A stretch of DNA of 11,102 nucleotides. It comes from Methanothrix sp. (GTDB lineage Archaea > Halobacteriota > Methanosarcinia > Methanotrichales > Methanotrichaceae). The first letter of the stretch is position 1. Each line of letters starts with the position of its first letter. The stretch is taken from contig JAQTXY010000031.1 of NCBI GenBank assembly GCA_028688535.1, positions 1 to 11,102 of the forward strand, given 5' to 3'. Below, in pieces: positions 1 through 6,705 of this stretch. The position numbers and the translations under genes are program-made. The notes under the pieces were generated by a model. It ran no database searches. It saw only the letters and a program-made list of their open reading frames with translations, and had not been told where the DNA came from.

Positions 1-248
1 TAGATGAGCCTTCTGCTGCTCTAGCTCCTAAGGTCATGAGCCAGCTTTGTTCAGAGATCAAGGAGATAAATGAGCGGGGAGTGACCATTCTCATGGTCGA
101 GCAGAATGCCCGCAGAGCTCTAGCAATTAGCGATCGGGGCTATATCATGGAGATGGGACGAAATCGGCTGGAAGGACCGGCAAAGAGCTTGCTCGACAAT
201 CCTGAGATTTGCCGGCTGTACCTGGGAAAAAATAGTAAAAATATATGA
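1..248 (+). CDS. livF: Branched-chain amino acid ABC transporter ATP-binding protein LivF, C-terminal part
   Basis: The reading frame is already open at the window edge and ends at TGA 246-248, so only about 81 C-terminal residues are visible. They begin with the end of Walker B and the D-loop (DEPSAALAP). The stretch VTILMVEQNARRAL follows, in which the usual switch histidine is replaced by the VEQN sequence typical of LivF. The end (RGYIMEMGR, then LEGPAKSLL and a final YLGKN) has the standard LivF layout. In the family, LivF is one of two cytoplasmic ATPases (LivF, LivG) that power a permease (LivH, LivM) importing branched-chain amino acids or similar amides; the partner genes would lie to the left, outside the window. 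The ATG at 36 is internal, not a start. The substrate cannot be told from this fragment. The opposite-strand gene to the right overlaps the last 104 nt. Confidence 0.88.
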   Translation, partial: DEPSAALAPKVMSQLCSEIKEINERGVTILMVEQNARRALAISDRGYIMEMGRNRLEGPAKSLLDNPEICRLYLGKNSKNI

Positions 249-618
249 TGGTTGAGGGTCTCCCTGGGCTCAAGATCCGGATTGCCTGTGGTATTGCAAT
301 AATCCCAGATGGGTGGTGATGGATGGCAAATGCACCTACTTTGGTGATGACAACGCCGGTATCAGCCTTTAGGGTCAAACCGAACTCCACCGTCGCCTCA
401 TCCGGCGGATTGCTGATGTTGATCAGCTTGGAGACAATGCTGCTCGCTATGGGGCTGAGGCTGTTTATGGTCGCCTCAAAGGACTGAGTCGCTTCATCGG
501 GAAGACCGCGCCCGGCTTTCACCAGCCCTCCTTTCTCGACATCTGCTACCTCCGTCTCAATGAATACAAATCCGCCCGATTCCAGAGAATATTTGACAAG
601 ATCTCTCATAATACTCAT
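145..618 (-). CDS. Small TCOD1/CU044_2847-like domain protein with an aberrant, extended C-terminus
   Basis: From ATG 618 this reads 157 residues. Residues 5-96 resemble the trypsin-co-occurring domain 1 (CU044_2847) family. A strand pair comes first (LVKYSLESGGFVFIETEV), then the GLVKAGRG segment, a helix with QSFEATINSLSPIASSIVSKL, and finally EATVEFGLTLKADTGVVITKVGA. Family members normally stop about 10-20 residues after that last motif. Here the frame runs 61 residues further, and the last 34 or so are antisense to livF, which suggests a lost stop or a frameshift near 330. A +1 shift there would end at the TGA at 272-270 and give about 115 residues with no overlap. The ATG at 618-616 overlaps the phosphorylase stop (ATGA), so translation is probably coupled; an in-frame GTG at 627 is the alternative start. 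The biochemical role is unknown. The family is known from proteins associated with trypsin-like peptidases and predicted conflict systems, but no peptidase gene is visible here. The family assignment is from memory of the motif pattern. Confidence 0.62.
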   Translation of the reverse strand: MSIMRDLVKYSLESGGFVFIETEVADVEKGGLVKAGRGLPDEATQSFEATINSLSPIASSIVSKLINISNPPDEATVEFGLTLKADTGVVITKVGAFAIHHHPSGIIAIPQAIRILSPGRPSTIIYFYYFFPGTAGKSQDCRASSLPVLPADFVPSP

Positions 619-3119
619 CTCATCCACAAAATATGCGCTTCTTCCAGGGGTATGAAAGCATGCTCATGATAGGGCACAATTCGCGGGGTGTAGTCTTCCG
701 CTGCCCTTTTTGCCGGCACTCTTGCGTTGTAGATAAAGCCGTTTATTGCGCCAGCCAGCGGCCCTTGCTGCGTCATAACAGTCTTCTCCGGACCGCTTTG
801 CATGGGCAAAGGATCGGCATAAAGCTCCACCTTAACATCTTCGGGACGAAGCTCCCCAAAATATACTTCCACAGAAAAACTCCAGGAATCGCCATCCTGG
901 CTTGTAGAAAGCCTGCCAAATCGTATCTCCTTCCAGCACTCATTGAGCCGGTTTTGCCACGCGGCCAGCTCCTCAGCCAGACGGGCCCCCTCAGCAGTTC
1001 TATTCCGATAGGCAATCGCTGCTGGCCGGTAGATCTTTTCTACGTACTCCTGCATCATCCTGGCGCTATTGAACCTGGGCGTCAGGCTGGCCATGCTGGC
1101 CTTCACCATAGCCACCCATCCTTTTGGAATACCCTCAACATCCCGCTCATAAAAGAGAGGCACAACCGTCTCCTCTAACAGGCGATAGAGCTCTTTTGCA
1201 TCAGCAACATCGCAGTCCGGCTCGCTGCGCTCCTCTCTGTCGCCTAGCGCCCAGCCCACCTGCGGATCATAGGCCTCATCCCACCAGCCGTCCAGGTTGG
1301 AGAGATTGAGTCCGCCATTGGCCAGCACCTTCATGCCGCTTGTGCCGCAGGCTTCGTTGGGCCGCAGCGGCGTGTTGATCCAGACATCCACTCCCGGCTG
1401 CAGGTGCTGAGCCAGGTCGATGTCGTAGTCCTCCAGAAATACGACCCGATCGGATATCTCCGGCCGGGCGGCAAAGTTGACCATCTGCTTTACCATTTCT
1501 TTTCCCTGCTCGTCAGAGGGATGAGCCTTGGCCGCCATGACCAGTTGAACGGGATGCTGGGTGTTAGTGAGAATGGCAATCAGCTTCTTTGTATTTCGGA
1601 GGAGAAGATCGGTTCGTTTATAAGCGGTAGCCCTTCTAGCAAAACCCAGGGTGAGAACATTGTAATTCAAGACATGTCGGGCAGCCTTTAGCTCCTCCTG
1701 GCCGGCCCCCCGTTCCTCAAGTTGTCGAGTATGACGGCGTCTTACATAATCCACCAGATCTCTTCTGGCTTCCGCTCGAAAACACCAGATTCTTGAATCG
1801 CTCACCTGAGATATGCCGTCTTTTAAGTAGTCAATTCCTTCCGGCCAGCAGTCGCCAGGACAAGCCTGCTCCCAGAGTCTCTGAGCTGCCGGCGAATCCC
1901 AGGTGGGGATATGAACTCCGTTGGTCACATAGCCCACAGGCACCTCAATCTCCGGCCAGCGCGCAAAATGGGGCTGAAAGATCTTGCGGCTTACTCGACC
2001 ATGCAGACGGGATACGCCATTGACATGACTGCATCCCTTCAGGGCCAAATGAGCCATGGTGAAAGGAGCGGTCTCATCTTCCGGCCGGATGGCACCCAGA
2101 GCCATCAGATCAAGACGGGAGAGACCCATAAGTTTTGCATAAAATTTGGCATATTTATCAATCAGTATCCGGTCGAAACGATCAAAGCCCGCTTCCACCG
2201 GTGTGTGAGTGGTAAAGACATTTCCTGCCCTGGTGGCCCAGAGGGCTGCTGCCAGAGAGCAGTCTGTCTTCTTCATGAAGCTGTAGGCCCTGGCCAGAAC
2301 CACAAAGGCTGCATGTCCTTCATTTAGATGGCAGACCTCCGGCTGTATTCCCAGCTTCTCCAAAACCTGCCAGCCGCCGATGCCAAGTACAATTTCCTGG
2401 ATCAGTCGCCTCTCCTGACCGGGTGCATAGAGGTTGGCAGTAATTGCCCTGTCCCAAGGACTGTTCATGGGATCATTTGAATCGAGCAGATAGAGATTAA
2501 CCCGACAGACATTGGCCTGCCAGACGCGCAAGATTAGGGACCTTCCCGGAAGGCTGAGCTTGACTCGCAGCCTTGAACCATCTCTATCCCGAGCAGGAAT
2601 CAGCGGCATGTTGTCCGGATCGTTATAAGGAAAGGCTTCCACCTGAGAGCCATCCGGCGCTAGTAGCTGGCGGAAGTAGCCCTGCTGGTAGAGCAGTCCA
2701 ATTCCGGTGATGGGAACCGCTAGATCGCTGGCTGTTTTGAGATGATCACCCGCCAGCATGCCCAAGCCACCAGAATATATGGGCAGCGCCTCAGAGAGGC
2801 CGAACTCCATGCTGAAGTAGGCCACGGAGGATTGGCCATCCACCCCAGCGGCTGCAGGCTTCTCCAGGAACCCGGATCTTCTCTCCTGCCAGGATGAGAT
2901 CTCTCGGACCAGCTCCGCATCTCCGGCAGCCTCCTGCAATCGGGCCGAAGAGACATTCTGCAAAATCAAGTAGGGATTTTTGGTCTTCTCCCAGGCCTCG
3001 GCATCGAGCAGCTCCCAGATCTTATCTGTGGTCTGACGAACCGTCCAGCGTAGATCCAGAGCCAGTTCAGCTAGACCTTCCAGGCCCGCGGGCAGGTCAA
3101 GGTCGGAATGAGGTAACAT
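615..3119 (-). CDS. glgP: Alpha-glucan (glycogen/maltodextrin) phosphorylase, DUF3417 type
   Basis: A GT35 phosphorylase of 834 residues, the full length for the DUF3417-containing subfamily. It cleaves alpha-1,4-glucan with inorganic phosphate to release glucose-1-phosphate in the cytoplasm, mobilising storage glucan. Residues 5-115 form the DUF3417 region (GLEGLAELALDLRW). The core follows with YFSMEFGLSEALPIYSGGLG, then HLNEGHAAF near 264-272, FTTHTPVEAGFDRF, VTNGVHIPTW and AKAHPSDEQGK. The pyridoxal-phosphate site NEACGTSGMK has its lysine at residue 597. A C-terminal segment (GELRPEDVKVELY) is usual for this subfamily. The start chosen is ATG 3119; a GTG lies one codon upstream at 3122. 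The sequence AGGTGAT just before the ATG matches the Shine-Dalgarno consensus but sits too close, so an upstream TAGGT or a short leader may serve. The gene is divergent from the VWA gene and overlaps the downstream small gene by ATGA. No frameshift or missing catalytic motif was noticed. Confidence 0.95.
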   Translation of the reverse strand: MLPHSDLDLPAGLEGLAELALDLRWTVRQTTDKIWELLDAEAWEKTKNPYLILQNVSSARLQEAAGDAELVREISSWQERRSGFLEKPAAAGVDGQSSVAYFSMEFGLSEALPIYSGGLGMLAGDHLKTASDLAVPITGIGLLYQQGYFRQLLAPDGSQVEAFPYNDPDNMPLIPARDRDGSRLRVKLSLPGRSLILRVWQANVCRVNLYLLDSNDPMNSPWDRAITANLYAPGQERRLIQEIVLGIGGWQVLEKLGIQPEVCHLNEGHAAFVVLARAYSFMKKTDCSLAAALWATRAGNVFTTHTPVEAGFDRFDRILIDKYAKFYAKLMGLSRLDLMALGAIRPEDETAPFTMAHLALKGCSHVNGVSRLHGRVSRKIFQPHFARWPEIEVPVGYVTNGVHIPTWDSPAAQRLWEQACPGDCWPEGIDYLKDGISQVSDSRIWCFRAEARRDLVDYVRRRHTRQLEERGAGQEELKAARHVLNYNVLTLGFARRATAYKRTDLLLRNTKKLIAILTNTQHPVQLVMAAKAHPSDEQGKEMVKQMVNFAARPEISDRVVFLEDYDIDLAQHLQPGVDVWINTPLRPNEACGTSGMKVLANGGLNLSNLDGWWDEAYDPQVGWALGDREERSEPDCDVADAKELYRLLEETVVPLFYERDVEGIPKGWVAMVKASMASLTPRFNSARMMQEYVEKIYRPAAIAYRNRTAEGARLAEELAAWQNRLNECWKEIRFGRLSTSQDGDSWSFSVEVYFGELRPEDVKVELYADPLPMQSGPEKTVMTQQGPLAGAINGFIYNARVPAKRAAEDYTPRIVPYHEHAFIPLEEAHILWMR

Positions 3120-3172
3120 CACCTACCTATTATCAAACTCATGGGAGAAATAAATTTTCATACAAAGAAAAA

Positions 3173-3192
3173 TAAGATCAAAGGTGATCTTA
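3173..3192. promoter_or_regulatory. Perfect inverted repeat in divergent promoter region (candidate operator)
   Basis: TAAGATCA and TGATCTTA are perfectly complementary 8-base arms separated by AAGG. The site lies between the divergent phosphorylase and VWA genes, 54 nt from the first start and 53 nt from the second. It has no following T-run in either transcribed direction that would make it an obvious terminator, so a dimeric repressor or activator site is the simplest reading. A-T-rich stretches on both sides (for example at 3148-3158 and 3201-3211) could be the two TATA elements. No regulator is encoded nearby, so its identity is unknown. Confidence 0.4.
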
Positions 3193-3244
3193 AATAGAAA
3201 AAATGCATATTGGTTAGCATTATATTATTCTGGATGGGTGGGTT

Positions 3245-5398
3245 ATGAAAATCGATCGGACGATATTACCATTGGCAGTAATTGCTTTCATCTGCCTGTA
3301 TCCCGTTATAGCTTCGGATACGTCATCTACTGCTTCGGATCAGGAATCTAGCTGGTATGTTTTTGAGATTCCTGCAGACTCTGCTCGGCTTGTGGAGAGT
3401 TCATCGATGGGCGCTCTGCCTGATAAGAGCGGCCTTTTGATAGTCGATTCCCAGGGCCGGCAGTCGCGCACCACTCTGGATATTCCCTCAGGCACCTGGG
3501 CGCAACTTCGGGTGATGCCGCCGGCAAGCGGAGAGCTGCAGCTCTTCTGCCTCTACCCTACTGGCTCTGTCGCCCAAGTGCAGAGCGCTACCGTAGAGAA
3601 GGGCAAGAGCTACACAGCATGGCAGCAGGCCGGTCTGGAAGGCGATTATGAGCTGTGGTTTACGGTAGGCGATGCCAAGAGCAATTCCGTAAAACTACTT
3701 GTCAAGGAAGCGGAGACGGCTGATGAAAGTGCTCCCATGGCCAGCGCAAGTGGCATGGGTAGCGCAGGCGCACTCACAAAGGCAATAAGCAGCGCGCCGC
3801 AAATGTCCTACAGCGCGGTTCCTGCGGCTGCCCCAGCGATGGCTGCCGCTCCCAGCCCAAGCATCGGATTTTCTGCGGGCGGCGCCAAGGACATCAACAA
3901 CTTCCGGGAGAACATTTTACAGGACTATCTGCCTTTGCCCAGTGATGTAACCTACGAGGGCCTGTTTTATGATTACTATTTTGACACGGGTGCTGCAAAA
4001 GAATGCAAGAAGCTCTTCTGCCCGTCCTACAGCTATGCCGTCTCTAAAGATCCCTTATCCCAGCAGCCGCAATACTATCTCTCTGTGGGCCTGAACTCCG
4101 GGATGACGGATTTTCAGAGAAAGAAGCTGAACCTGGTAGTAGTTTTGGACTTCTCAGGTTCTATGGGCAGCCCCTTTGATGAATACTACTATGATCGCTT
4201 CGGCAATAGGGTAGAGCAAAAAGATGACGATGCGGGCATAAGCAAGACCAAGATGCAGATTGCCGATGAGTCAGTGGTGGCCCTGCTGAACCATCTTAAG
4301 CCGGAAGACCGCTTTGGAATGGTATTATTCAGCGATGATGCCTTCCTGGTTGATCCGCTCACCAGTGTTGCTGATAAAAATCTGGATCGTCTGAAAAGCC
4401 GCATCCTCAATATCAAGGAGACATACGGGACCAACATGGAGGCTGGAATGCAGGAAGGAACTGCTCTCTTCGATAGGTTCCTGCAGGCCGACAAATCGGA
4501 GTACGAGAACAGGATCATCTTCCTGACGGATGCCATGCCCAATATGGGCGATAGCAGCGACCTGGGGCTTTATCGCATGCTTGAGGATAATGCCGATCAG
4601 GGAATTTACACCACATTCATCGGCATCGGAGTAGACTTCAACACGGAATTAATTGAGAGCATCTCTAAGATCAAGGGCTGCAACTACTATTCGGTCCATT
4701 CGGCTAGTGAATTTCAGAGGCGAATGAACGATGAATTCGATTTCATGGTCACGCCTCTGGTCTTTGATCTGCGCCTCAAGCTGGATGCGCCTGGCTACGA
4801 GATCGAAAAGGTCTACGGCTCTCCTGAAGCTGACCAGGCCACAGGCGAGCTGATGAAGGTCAATACCCTCTTCCCCTCTAAAGCAGAGGAAGGCCAGGTT
4901 AAGGGCGGAGTGATCCTGGTGAAGCTGAAGAAGCTCTCTAATCAGGGGAACATGCGGCTTGCTGTGAGCTATCAGGACAGAAATGGTGTGAAAGATAGCG
5001 ATGATGCCCAAGTGGATATGGCAGAGGAAAATGCGGATTTCTACCAGAACAGTGGTATCCGGAAAGCCGTGCTTCTCTCTCGCTATGCGGATCTGCTCAA
5101 GAACTGGATAATTGATGAGAGGACGGCAGCAGACAAAGGATGGAAGATTGTACCATCTGTTACAATGGCTAATGGAATTGTCATCCCCATTGAGCTGGGC
5201 GAATGGGAACGCCAGTCTCTGCCTCTTACTGTCTCAGAGCCTTATCCGGAGCTGTTTGGCAGGTTCTCTGATTACTTCCAGAGTGAGGCTCAGGTTTTGG
5301 GCGACAGCACTCTGGAGCAGGAGGAGGCGATACTTGGGAAGCTGCAAGGCTTTGCAGGACCCACCATGAAGGGAGATACGAAGGTGAATGCGGTATAA
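3245..5398 (+). CDS. Exported von Willebrand factor type A (VWA) domain protein
   Basis: This protein has 717 residues. Residues 1-23 are a Sec-type signal peptide: charged KIDR, hydrophobic core, and likely cleavage after VIA. Residues 35-155 form a probable beta-rich domain I do not recognise. Residues 157-215 are a low-complexity Ala/Ser/Pro/Met linker. The VWA domain spans about 297-495 and has a complete metal-ion-dependent adhesion site: D302-S304-S306 in DFSGS, T396 in TYGTN, and D429 in FLTDAMPN. Between DFSGS and the first helix is an acidic, Tyr-rich insertion (about residues 308-333). About 220 further residues follow with no recognised domain and no evident C-terminal membrane segment. 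VWA proteins of this kind usually bind a protein partner through the metal ion; the partner here is unknown. GGTGG at 3237-3241 precedes the ATG by 3 nt. The gene is followed by a hairpin terminator and appears to be a single-gene unit. Confidence 0.85.
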   Translation: MKIDRTILPLAVIAFICLYPVIASDTSSTASDQESSWYVFEIPADSARLVESSSMGALPDKSGLLIVDSQGRQSRTTLDIPSGTWAQLRVMPPASGELQLFCLYPTGSVAQVQSATVEKGKSYTAWQQAGLEGDYELWFTVGDAKSNSVKLLVKEAETADESAPMASASGMGSAGALTKAISSAPQMSYSAVPAAAPAMAAAPSPSIGFSAGGAKDINNFRENILQDYLPLPSDVTYEGLFYDYYFDTGAAKECKKLFCPSYSYAVSKDPLSQQPQYYLSVGLNSGMTDFQRKKLNLVVVLDFSGSMGSPFDEYYYDRFGNRVEQKDDDAGISKTKMQIADESVVALLNHLKPEDRFGMVLFSDDAFLVDPLTSVADKNLDRLKSRILNIKETYGTNMEAGMQEGTALFDRFLQADKSEYENRIIFLTDAMPNMGDSSDLGLYRMLEDNADQGIYTTFIGIGVDFNTELIESISKIKGCNYYSVHSASEFQRRMNDEFDFMVTPLVFDLRLKLDAPGYEIEKVYGSPEADQATGELMKVNTLFPSKAEEGQVKGGVILVKLKKLSNQGNMRLAVSYQDRNGVKDSDDAQVDMAEENADFYQNSGIRKAVLLSRYADLLKNWIIDERTAADKGWKIVPSVTMANGIVIPIELGEWERQSLPLTVSEPYPELFGRFSDYFQSEAQVLGDSTLEQEEAILGKLQGFAGPTMKGDTKVNAV

Positions 5399-5428
5399 AA
5401 CGAATAAATCCAGGGATGAAAAAGGAAG

Positions 5429-5470
5429 GCGGCTTTGATCTGACCAGAAAGCCGCTATATTTTGTTTTTT
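5429..5470 (+). terminator. Hairpin plus T-rich tract after the VWA gene
   Basis: GCGGCTTT (5429-5436) pairs perfectly with AAAGCCGC (5448-5455) across an 11-nt loop, and TATATTTTGTTTTTT follows. It lies 30 nt after the VWA stop and before the end of the convergent gene. On the opposite strand the hairpin is followed by a TTTTT run, so it may act for both genes. Archaeal termination relies mainly on the T-tract, which is present here. Confidence 0.7.
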
Positions 5471-5489
5471 CCCGTTCTTTTCGTTTGCT

Positions 5490-6575
5490 TTACCCGTCCA
5501 TCAGCACTTCTGGCAGTGGCCTTCTGGTCGAGTGCTCCGTGGCCGATTCGGCATAGCCCAGCCGGAAGGCCTGCTGCACCTGCCTCATATCTGATGAGCC
5601 GGGCAAAAGGCCGGTCAGATTTTCCTTTGTCTGTGCCGTTTCCAGTGCCTGACTCATGGGATGCAAGCTTATGCCCAGAGCTGTTGCACCGAGCCAGAAA
5701 CGCTCCAGAGTCCTTCCTGCCTTTACGGATGATATGCTATCGTTATTTGCGGTGCTGATGAAACCGAGGTATGGCGTGCTGTTGATCAGTAAAGCGTCCT
5801 TTTTGGTTTGCTCCGGCCCTACATCCAAAAAGACAACCGCCATTTGGGCTATCTTGGCCTGCAAGCCAGTGGGCCCCATGACCCCCAGGCCCAGCCAGCG
5901 GCCCAGCTCGCTCTTATAATTGACATTGGAATACAAAATGCCATCCGCCTCTACCACAAGGTCCTGGAAGCTTCTCTTGACGGCTGAATCGTCGGTAATG
6001 AAGACCCCTACCTCTGGATCTGAGCATAGGCTCTTAATAGTCTCCAGATCGGCTTTTGAGATGGTTTTCGGTTCGTAGGGATTACGATTGGTCTGGCGGG
6101 ATGTTATGGCATAAAAGAGCCTGGAATTGGAATCCAAGGTGGAACTGGAGTTGGCCGTCAATGAGGCCGTGGCCACAAGGTCGCTTGGACCGGGGAAGTA
6201 GGAGACGCTGCAGTTGTAGCCGAAATGTTCCGCCGCTATTATCAGATTTTCCAGAGCACAGCCGAGGCTTATATATTGTTCCCTTCGATCTGCATCTGCG
6301 ACTTTGATCCATGCGGATTTGTCGGCAAACACCTGGATTTCGCCATCTGATACGTTAAACAACCATGGCTGGCTGTTGTAGTTAGAAGGAGCCAGAATGG
6401 CGTAATTTATCAGGAAGGTCATCTTCTCCTCTGAACTGGAATTATTAGGAAAGTCGCCTTCCAACACATTCCAGACCTGCAAAGATGCTTCGGGCTGCAT
6501 TAAGAGTCCCGGCAATACCATTCCTAAGAACAGAAATAGGCACAGCAAAACAACCTTTGTGGTGGATACACCCAT
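5490..6575 (-). CDS. Acg-like nitroreductase-fold (FMN-binding) protein with N-terminal export or anchor segment
   Basis: This is a 361-residue protein. Residues 7-26 form a hydrophobic segment after a short basic start (signal peptide or membrane anchor; no clear cleavage site). The rest matches the Acg family of nitroreductase-like proteins. LAPSNYNSQPWLF at 61-73 is the flavin-site motif. It is followed by GEIQVFADKSAWIKVADADRR, then QYISLGCALENLIIAAEHFGY at about 100-120. There is a mid-region SRQTNRNPY and a C-terminal RRPLPEVL typical of the family end. Family members are two-repeat nitroreductase folds; some bind FMN and some occlude or lack it, so catalysis is not assured. An export signal on such a protein is unusual. 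ATG 6575 is preceded by GAGG 10 nt upstream. The gene is divergent from the 5'-nucleotidase and convergent with the VWA gene. The substrate is unknown. Confidence 0.78.
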   Translation of the reverse strand: MGVSTTKVVLLCLFLFLGMVLPGLLMQPEASLQVWNVLEGDFPNNSSSEEKMTFLINYAILAPSNYNSQPWLFNVSDGEIQVFADKSAWIKVADADRREQYISLGCALENLIIAAEHFGYNCSVSYFPGPSDLVATASLTANSSSTLDSNSRLFYAITSRQTNRNPYEPKTISKADLETIKSLCSDPEVGVFITDDSAVKRSFQDLVVEADGILYSNVNYKSELGRWLGLGVMGPTGLQAKIAQMAVVFLDVGPEQTKKDALLINSTPYLGFISTANNDSISSVKAGRTLERFWLGATALGISLHPMSQALETAQTKENLTGLLPGSSDMRQVQQAFRLGYAESATEHSTRRPLPEVLMDG

Positions 6576-6592
6576 ATTTTCATGGCCTCATG

Positions 6593-6617
6593 CAATTGAC
6601 CTTGCAAGAAGCAATTG
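6593..6617. repeat. Pair of CAATTG palindromes in direct repeat
   Basis: GCAATTG occurs at 6592-6598 and again at 6611-6617, 19 nt apart (close to two helical turns), each containing the palindrome CAATTG. The pair lies between the start of the Acg-like gene and the likely shared promoter. It could be a regulator site or chance in A-T-rich DNA. Confidence 0.25.
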
Positions 6618-6627
6618 GCATCAAACG

Positions 6628-6635
6628 AAATATAT
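6628..6635. promoter_or_regulatory. Candidate TATA element between divergent Acg-like and 5'-nucleotidase genes
   Basis: AAATATAT resembles an archaeal TATA box and is nearly self-complementary. Placing transcription starts about 27 nt away would give a leader of about 30 nt for the - strand gene and about 48 nt for the + strand gene; the latter would contain the GGAGG at 6694. A second candidate for the + gene is TTTAATTG at 6657-6664. Assigned by pattern and spacing only. Confidence 0.35.
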
Positions 6636-6693
6636 CCTGCGGTCTGCTCAGTAAGATTTAATTGTGATTAATTCGAGAAGTATCAAATGGTTT

Positions 6694-6698
6694 GGAGG
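6694..6698 (+). promoter_or_regulatory. Ribosome binding site that supports a TTG start
   Basis: GGAGG lies 7 nt before TTG 6706. The only nearby upstream ATG, at 6687, is in another frame and soon meets a stop. The next in-frame ATG lies within the signal peptide, so this site decides for the TTG start of the 5'-nucleotidase. Confidence 0.75.
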
Positions 6699-6705
6699 CT
6701 AAAAA

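Noticed and set aside
145..618. The TCOD1-like gene as a trypsin-linked conflict system
   Set aside because: No trypsin-like peptidase, NTPase or effector gene lies nearby; its neighbours are a glucan phosphorylase and an amino acid transporter gene.
633..2327. Several + strand open frames (633-1178, 1124-1309, 1404-1691, 1793-2023, 1911-2327)
   Set aside because: All lie antisense to the well-conserved phosphorylase gene, have no family-like motifs, and show compositions expected of shadow frames.
3218..3230. ATTATATTATTC as the TATA box of the VWA gene
   Set aside because: Its centre is only about 20 nt before the ATG, so the usual 26-27 nt spacing would put the transcription start inside the coding region; 3201-3211 or 3190-3197 fit better.
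4189..5011. - strand frames at 4189-4542 and 4649-5011 opposite the VWA gene
   Set aside because: They overlap the VWA domain coding region entirely and show no recognisable protein features.
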